Positions 1-5,608 of a stretch of 5,608 nucleotides of DNA are shown in pieces. The stretch is from Oscillospiraceae bacterium (lineage in GTDB: Bacteria; Bacillota; Clostridia; Oscillospirales; UBA929), in NCBI GenBank assembly GCA_009777685.1, contig WRLJ01000127.1:1-5608 (forward strand), in the 5' to 3' direction. Position 1 is the stretch's first letter. Every line of letters begins with the position of its first letter. The notes under the pieces are model-generated. The model did no database searches. It saw only the letters and a program-made list of their open reading frames with translations, and had not been told where the DNA came from. A program made the translations under genes and the position numbers.

Positions 1-1402
1 CCTCCGCCTGCGCCTCAGCGGACAGCGGCACGTGGACGGCCATCTGGTCGCCGTCGAAGTCCGCGTTGTACGCGGTGCAAACCAGCGGATGCAGTTTCAG
101 GGCTTTACCCTCGACCAGAACCGGCTCAAAGGCCTGGATGCCCAGGCGGTGCAGGGTCGGCGCGCGGTTGAGCAGGACGGGATGCTCGGAGATGATGACG
201 TCAAGGGCGTCCCAGACCTCCGTCCTGGCGCGCTCGACCATCTTCTTGGCGCTCTTGATGTTATTGGCCATGCCGTCCTCGACGAGCTTCTTCATTACGA
301 AGGGCTTGAACAGCTCCAGCGCCATTTCCTTCGGCAGGCCGCACTGATAGATTTTCAGCTCCGGCCCGACGACGATGACGCTGCGCCCCGAGTAGTCCAC
401 GCGCTTGCCCAGCAGATTCTGGCGGAAACGCCCCTGTTTGCCCTTGAGCATATCCGACAGGCTTTTCAGGGCGCGGTTGTTCGGCCCCGTGACGGGGCGG
501 CCGCGCCGCCCGTTGTCGATGAGCGCGTCGACGGCCTCCTGCAGCATCCGCTTCTCATTGCGCACAATGATGTCCGGCGCGCCCAGCTGGAGGAGCTTGT
601 TGAGCCGGTTGTTGCGGTTGATCACGCGCCGGTACAGGTCGTTGAGGTCGCTCGTGGCAAAGCGTCCGCCGTCCAGCTGGACCATCGGCCTCAGCTCCGG
701 CGGGATGACCGGCACGACGTCCATAATCATCCACTCGGGGCGGTTGCCCGAGATGCGAAACGCCTCGACGACCTCCAGACACTTGATGATGCGCATTTTT
801 TTCTGGCCCGTCGCGCCCTTCAGCTGATCCTTCAGCTCCATGGCCAGCTCGTCGCAGTCAATTTCCGCCAGCAGCTCGCGGATCGCCTCCGCGCCCATGC
901 CGGCCTTGAAGGCGTCGTCGTATTTCTCCAAACAATCGCGGTATTCGCGCTCCGTGAGGATTTCCTTCTTCTTCAAATGCGTGTCGCCGGGGTCGATGAC
1001 GATATACGACGCGAAATACAGCACCTTTTCCAGGCTGCGCGGCGACATGTCCAAAATCAGGCCCATCCGCGACGGGATGCCCTTGAAATACCAGATATGG
1101 CTGACCGGCGCGGCCAGACGGATATGCCCCATCCACTCACGGCGCACCTTTTTGCGTGTGACCTCCACGCCGCAGCGGTCGCAGATTTTCCCCTTAAAGC
1201 GGATTTTCTTATACTTTCCGCAGTAGCACTCCCAGTCCTTCTGCGGCCCGAAGATGCGCTCGCAGAACAGGCCGTCCCGTTCCGGCTTCAGTGTACGGTA
1301 GTTAATGGTCTCCGGTTTCTTGACCTCGCCCTTGGACCATTCCATAATCATCTGCGGGGAAGCAAGTCCGATCTTAATGGATTCAAACGGCTGATTGCTC
1401 AT
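1..1402 (-). CDS. rpoC: DNA-directed RNA polymerase subunit beta', N-terminal 467 codons (partial)
   Basis: This is the largest subunit of RNA polymerase; with beta it forms the active-site cleft that copies DNA into RNA in the cytoplasm. The start ATG has a good ribosome binding site 8 nt upstream, and the frame stays open to the window edge, so the 3' part is missing. The N-terminus (MSNQPFESIKIGLASP) is typical of Firmicute beta'. Visible in order are the zinc finger (C59, C61, C74, C77, with the family's CxC and CxxC spacing), the lid around residues 240-252 (LDGGRFATSDLN), the rudder region near 300-320, the switch segment GKQGRFRQNLLGKRVDYSGR (321-340), and the catalytic loop NADFDGD at 446-452, whose D448, D450 and D452 bind the catalytic magnesium. 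No key residue is missing and no frameshift is seen. It lies 89 bp after rpoB on the same strand with no terminator between, so it is cotranscribed. Identity is certain. Confidence 0.98.
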   Translation of the reverse strand, partial: MSNQPFESIKIGLASPQMIMEWSKGEVKKPETINYRTLKPERDGLFCERIFGPQKDWECYCGKYKKIRFKGKICDRCGVEVTRKKVRREWMGHIRLAAPVSHIWYFKGIPSRMGLILDMSPRSLEKVLYFASYIVIDPGDTHLKKKEILTEREYRDCLEKYDDAFKAGMGAEAIRELLAEIDCDELAMELKDQLKGATGQKKMRIIKCLEVVEAFRISGNRPEWMIMDVVPVIPPELRPMVQLDGGRFATSDLNDLYRRVINRNNRLNKLLQLGAPDIIVRNEKRMLQEAVDALIDNGRRGRPVTGPNNRALKSLSDMLKGKQGRFRQNLLGKRVDYSGRSVIVVGPELKIYQCGLPKEMALELFKPFVMKKLVEDGMANNIKSAKKMVERARTEVWDALDVIISEHPVLLNRAPTLHRLGIQAFEPVLVEGKALKLHPLVCTAYNADFDGDQMAVHVPLSAEAQAE

Positions 1403-1410
1403 ATAGCAGG

Positions 1411-1418
1411 CTTCCTTT
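1411..1418 (-). promoter_or_regulatory. ribosome binding site of rpoC
   Basis: Read on the minus strand this is AAAGGAAG, with AGGAAG complementary to the 3' end of 16S rRNA apart from one base. It lies 8 nt before the rpoC ATG, which is ideal spacing and supports that start. Confidence 0.85.
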
Positions 1419-1424
1419 CTTTAC

Positions 1425-1446
1425 GGCACCCGCGGGAGCGGCTGCC
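1425..1446 (-). other. small hairpin in the rpoB-rpoC gap
   Basis: On the minus strand GGCA and TGCC, then CCGC and GCGG, form a stem of 4 + 4 base pairs broken by one G-G mismatch, closing a UCCC loop. No U-tract follows it on either strand, so it is not an intrinsic terminator. It ends 6 nt before the rpoC ribosome binding site. It could be an RNA processing or stability element, or it may have no function; the sequence does not decide. Confidence 0.4.
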
Positions 1447-1491
1447 AAATGGAAAATAGAAAGTGTTAGCTTACAGGGTCTCCTCCGGGAC

Positions 1492-5171
<3,680 letters not shown>

Positions 5172-5175
<4 letters not shown>

Positions 5176-5234
5176 GGGCGATCACTCCATAACAGATTTC
5201 GGGAACGCGATACGCGCGGATAGGATGTATTCAT
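5172..5234 (-). other. candidate leader mini-ORF overlapping the rpoB start
   Basis: An ATG at 5234 opens a 20-codon frame (begins MNTSYPRVSR, ends WSDRP) whose TGA stop overlaps the rpoB GTG as GTGA. Such 4-nt overlaps often mark translational coupling. However, there is no real Shine-Dalgarno sequence before this ATG (the upstream sequence is AAAAGACAAA), the peptide matches nothing I recognise, and an open frame of 20 codons is easily met by chance. Confidence 0.2.
5181..5188 (-). promoter_or_regulatory. ribosome binding site that fixes the GTG start of rpoB
   Basis: The minus strand reads GGAGTGAT here. GGAG (5185-5188) lies 9 nt before GTG at 5175. The first G overlaps an ATG at 5190 that is in frame with rpoB but is followed at once by GAG TGA, so it cannot be the start. 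This makes GTG the credible initiation codon, and the protein then begins MKDLLYGNTLRKSY, as expected for clostridial beta subunits. Confidence 0.85.
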
Positions 5235-5242
5235 TTTGTCTT

Positions 5243-5305
5243 TTATACGCGCTCAGCCTTGCAATCCGCCCGCCGGTTTGATATACTGATTCGGGAGTCG
5301 TGCAT
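5243..5305 (-). other. candidate upstream leader mini-ORF
   Basis: An ATG at 5305 opens a second 20-codon frame (begins MHDSRISISN, ends CKAERV, stop TAA at 5243-5245). It is preceded by AAAAGGAG, a strong Shine-Dalgarno match, but only 2 nt separate GGAG from the ATG, which is too close for normal initiation. Its stop lies 8 nt before the ATG of the second mini-ORF. It could be a leader peptide or a chance frame; the bad spacing argues against efficient translation. Confidence 0.15.
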
Positions 5306-5319
5306 GGCTCCTTTTCGTG

Positions 5320-5342
5320 TGCGCTCAAGACAAGATAGCGCA
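5320..5342 (-). other. stem-loop at the predicted 5' end of the rpoB mRNA
   Basis: TGCGCT (5320-5325) and AGCGCA (5337-5342) are perfect inverted repeats of 6 bp around an 11-nt loop. With a transcription start predicted near 5343-5344, the rpoB transcript would begin almost directly with this stem. In known bacterial mRNAs a 5'-terminal stem-loop protects against 5'-end-dependent decay, so a stabiliser role is plausible but inferred. On the plus strand the repeat is followed by GTTTTTG, but the stem is too short for a convincing terminator. Confidence 0.4.
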
Positions 5343-5349
5343 GTTTTTG

Positions 5350-5379
5350 ATTGTATCACAGGCTTGTCAAGAGTGTCAA
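5350..5379 (-). promoter_or_regulatory. strong sigma-A-type promoter of rpoBC
   Basis: On the minus strand a perfect -35 TTGACA (5374-5379) is followed after 18 bp by the -10 TACAAT (5350-5355; 5 of 6 consensus bases). The -10 is extended by an upstream TG (TGATACAAT). A second perfect TTGACA (5365-5370) lies in the spacer, 9 bp closer, too near to this -10 to serve it. The start point would be near 5343-5344, giving a leader of about 168 nt before the rpoB GTG. This is the only good promoter I see on the minus strand of the window, and it shows that rpoB has its own transcription start. Confidence 0.8.
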
Positions 5380-5383
5380 GCTG

Positions 5384-5399
5384 TTTTTTCATATTTTTT
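5384..5399 (-). promoter_or_regulatory. UP-element-like phased A-tracts upstream of the rpoB promoter
   Basis: The minus strand carries two A6 tracts (5394-5399 and 5384-5389), exactly 10 bp apart, with their centres near -52 and -42 relative to the predicted start. These are the positions of the distal and proximal UP subsites that bind the C-terminal domains of the polymerase alpha subunits at rRNA-type promoters. The proximal part (AAAAAACAG) fits the known proximal consensus AAAAAARNR at all but one position. The stretch stands out as AT-rich in a GC-rich window. Confidence 0.6.
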
Positions 5400-5439
5400 G
5401 ATGAATTTAATGATTCCACCGGTTTTACCCTTCTTTCTC

Positions 5440-5446
5440 AGGAGGA
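5440..5446 (+). promoter_or_regulatory. ribosome binding site of the pseudouridine synthase gene
   Basis: AGGAGGA is a near-perfect Shine-Dalgarno sequence, with 8 nt between GGAGG and the ATG at 5454. I saw no convincing plus-strand promoter for this gene; TTTAAT at 5406-5411 resembles a -10, but no good -35 lies at the right distance. Confidence 0.9.
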
Positions 5447-5453
5447 CCGCCGC

Positions 5454-5608
5454 ATGACGACCTATCTTATCGGCCCGAACGACGCGGGCCAGCGCGCCGA
5501 CCGTTTCCTCTCAAAGACCCTGACGGGCCTGAGCAGTCATCGGGTGCAAAAGCTGTTCCGCAAAAAAGACGTCAAGCTGGACGGGCGGCCCCGCGCGCCC
5601 GGCGCCAC
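5454..5608 (+). CDS. RluA-family 23S rRNA pseudouridine synthase, N-terminal fragment (partial)
   Basis: Only the first 51 codons are in the window; the frame is open to the edge. The fragment has the pattern of the N-terminal S4 RNA-binding domain of RluA/RluC/RluD-type enzymes: AGQRADRFLSKTL (11-23), then SSHRVQKLFRKKDVKLDGR (27-45). In this family the S4 domain positions the RNA, and a later catalytic domain with an essential aspartate converts uridine to pseudouridine; that domain lies outside the window and could not be checked. The ATG with a near-perfect ribosome binding site is the clear start. The gene points away from rpoB, sharing a 278-bp divergent region. Other S4-domain proteins are possible, but the RADRFL start and the lysine/arginine-rich recognition helix favour a pseudouridine synthase. 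Which of the RluA-type paralogues it is cannot be told. Confidence 0.75.
   Translation, partial: MTTYLIGPNDAGQRADRFLSKTLTGLSSHRVQKLFRKKDVKLDGRPRAPGA

Noticed and set aside
32..1459. A plus-strand open frame of 475 codons antisense to rpoC and crossing into the rpoB-rpoC gap
   Set aside because: Same cause: it is the mirror of rpoC. The sequence lacks family motifs and no promoter or ribosome binding site supports it.
5206..5216. CGCG-ATA-CGCG inverted repeat in the rpoB leader
   Set aside because: A 4-bp stem of self-complementary CG steps is expected by chance in GC-rich DNA.
5320..5350. Plus-strand intrinsic terminator (stem followed by GTTTTTG)
   Set aside because: The stem has only 6 bp with an 11-nt loop and the T-run is 5 long, and no plus-strand gene ends nearby. 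The repeat is better explained as the 5' stem of the rpoB leader.
5364..5395. Plus-strand promoter (TTGTCA with a CATATT or TTTCAT -10) for the pseudouridine synthase gene
   Set aside because: The -10 candidates match only 4 of 6 bases or need a 20-bp spacer, and TTGTCA is explained as the complement side of the rpoB -35 repeats.

Overview
The window holds the head of an RNA polymerase operon from a GC-rich Firmicute, plus the first codons of a divergent gene. The minus strand carries rpoB, complete, followed by the first 467 codons of rpoC. The plus strand carries the start of an RluA-family pseudouridine synthase. The RpoB sequence is clostridial in style: it has a Firmicute-type insert before the DIDHLGNRR motif, an NPLAELTHKRR rifampicin region, no counterpart of the roughly 100-residue E. 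coli insertion SI2, and an acidic tail. High GC coding bias together with these features suggests an Oscillospiraceae/Ruminococcaceae-like clostridium. That placement is inference.

Layout, left to right. Positions 1-1402 hold the 5' part of rpoC (minus), including the zinc finger, lid, switch region and the catalytic NADFDGD loop; the gene leaves the window at base 1. Positions 1403-1491 are the rpoB-rpoC gap, with the rpoC ribosome binding site, a small hairpin and an orphan Shine-Dalgarno-like sequence, but no intrinsic terminator, so the two genes should be cotranscribed. Positions 1492-5175 hold rpoB (minus, GTG start, 1227 residues). Positions 5176-5453 are a divergent control region. 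Positions 5454-5608 are the start of the pseudouridine synthase gene (plus).

The control region is the most informative non-coding part. Read on the minus strand it contains two A6 tracts one helical turn apart (UP-element-like), two copies of TTGACA 9 bp apart, and an extended -10 (TGATACAAT). These are followed by a leader of about 168 nt that begins with a stem-loop and contains two tandem 20-codon mini-ORFs, the second overlapping the rpoB start as GTGA. Here rpoB heads its own transcription unit instead of following rplL as in the common rplKAJL-rpoBC order.

RpoB and RpoC together form the catalytic core of RNA polymerase: lysines of beta and the aspartate triad of beta' meet at one active site. 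I found no convincing new biological system. The second-look items concern rpoB regulation and unusual details of the proteins.
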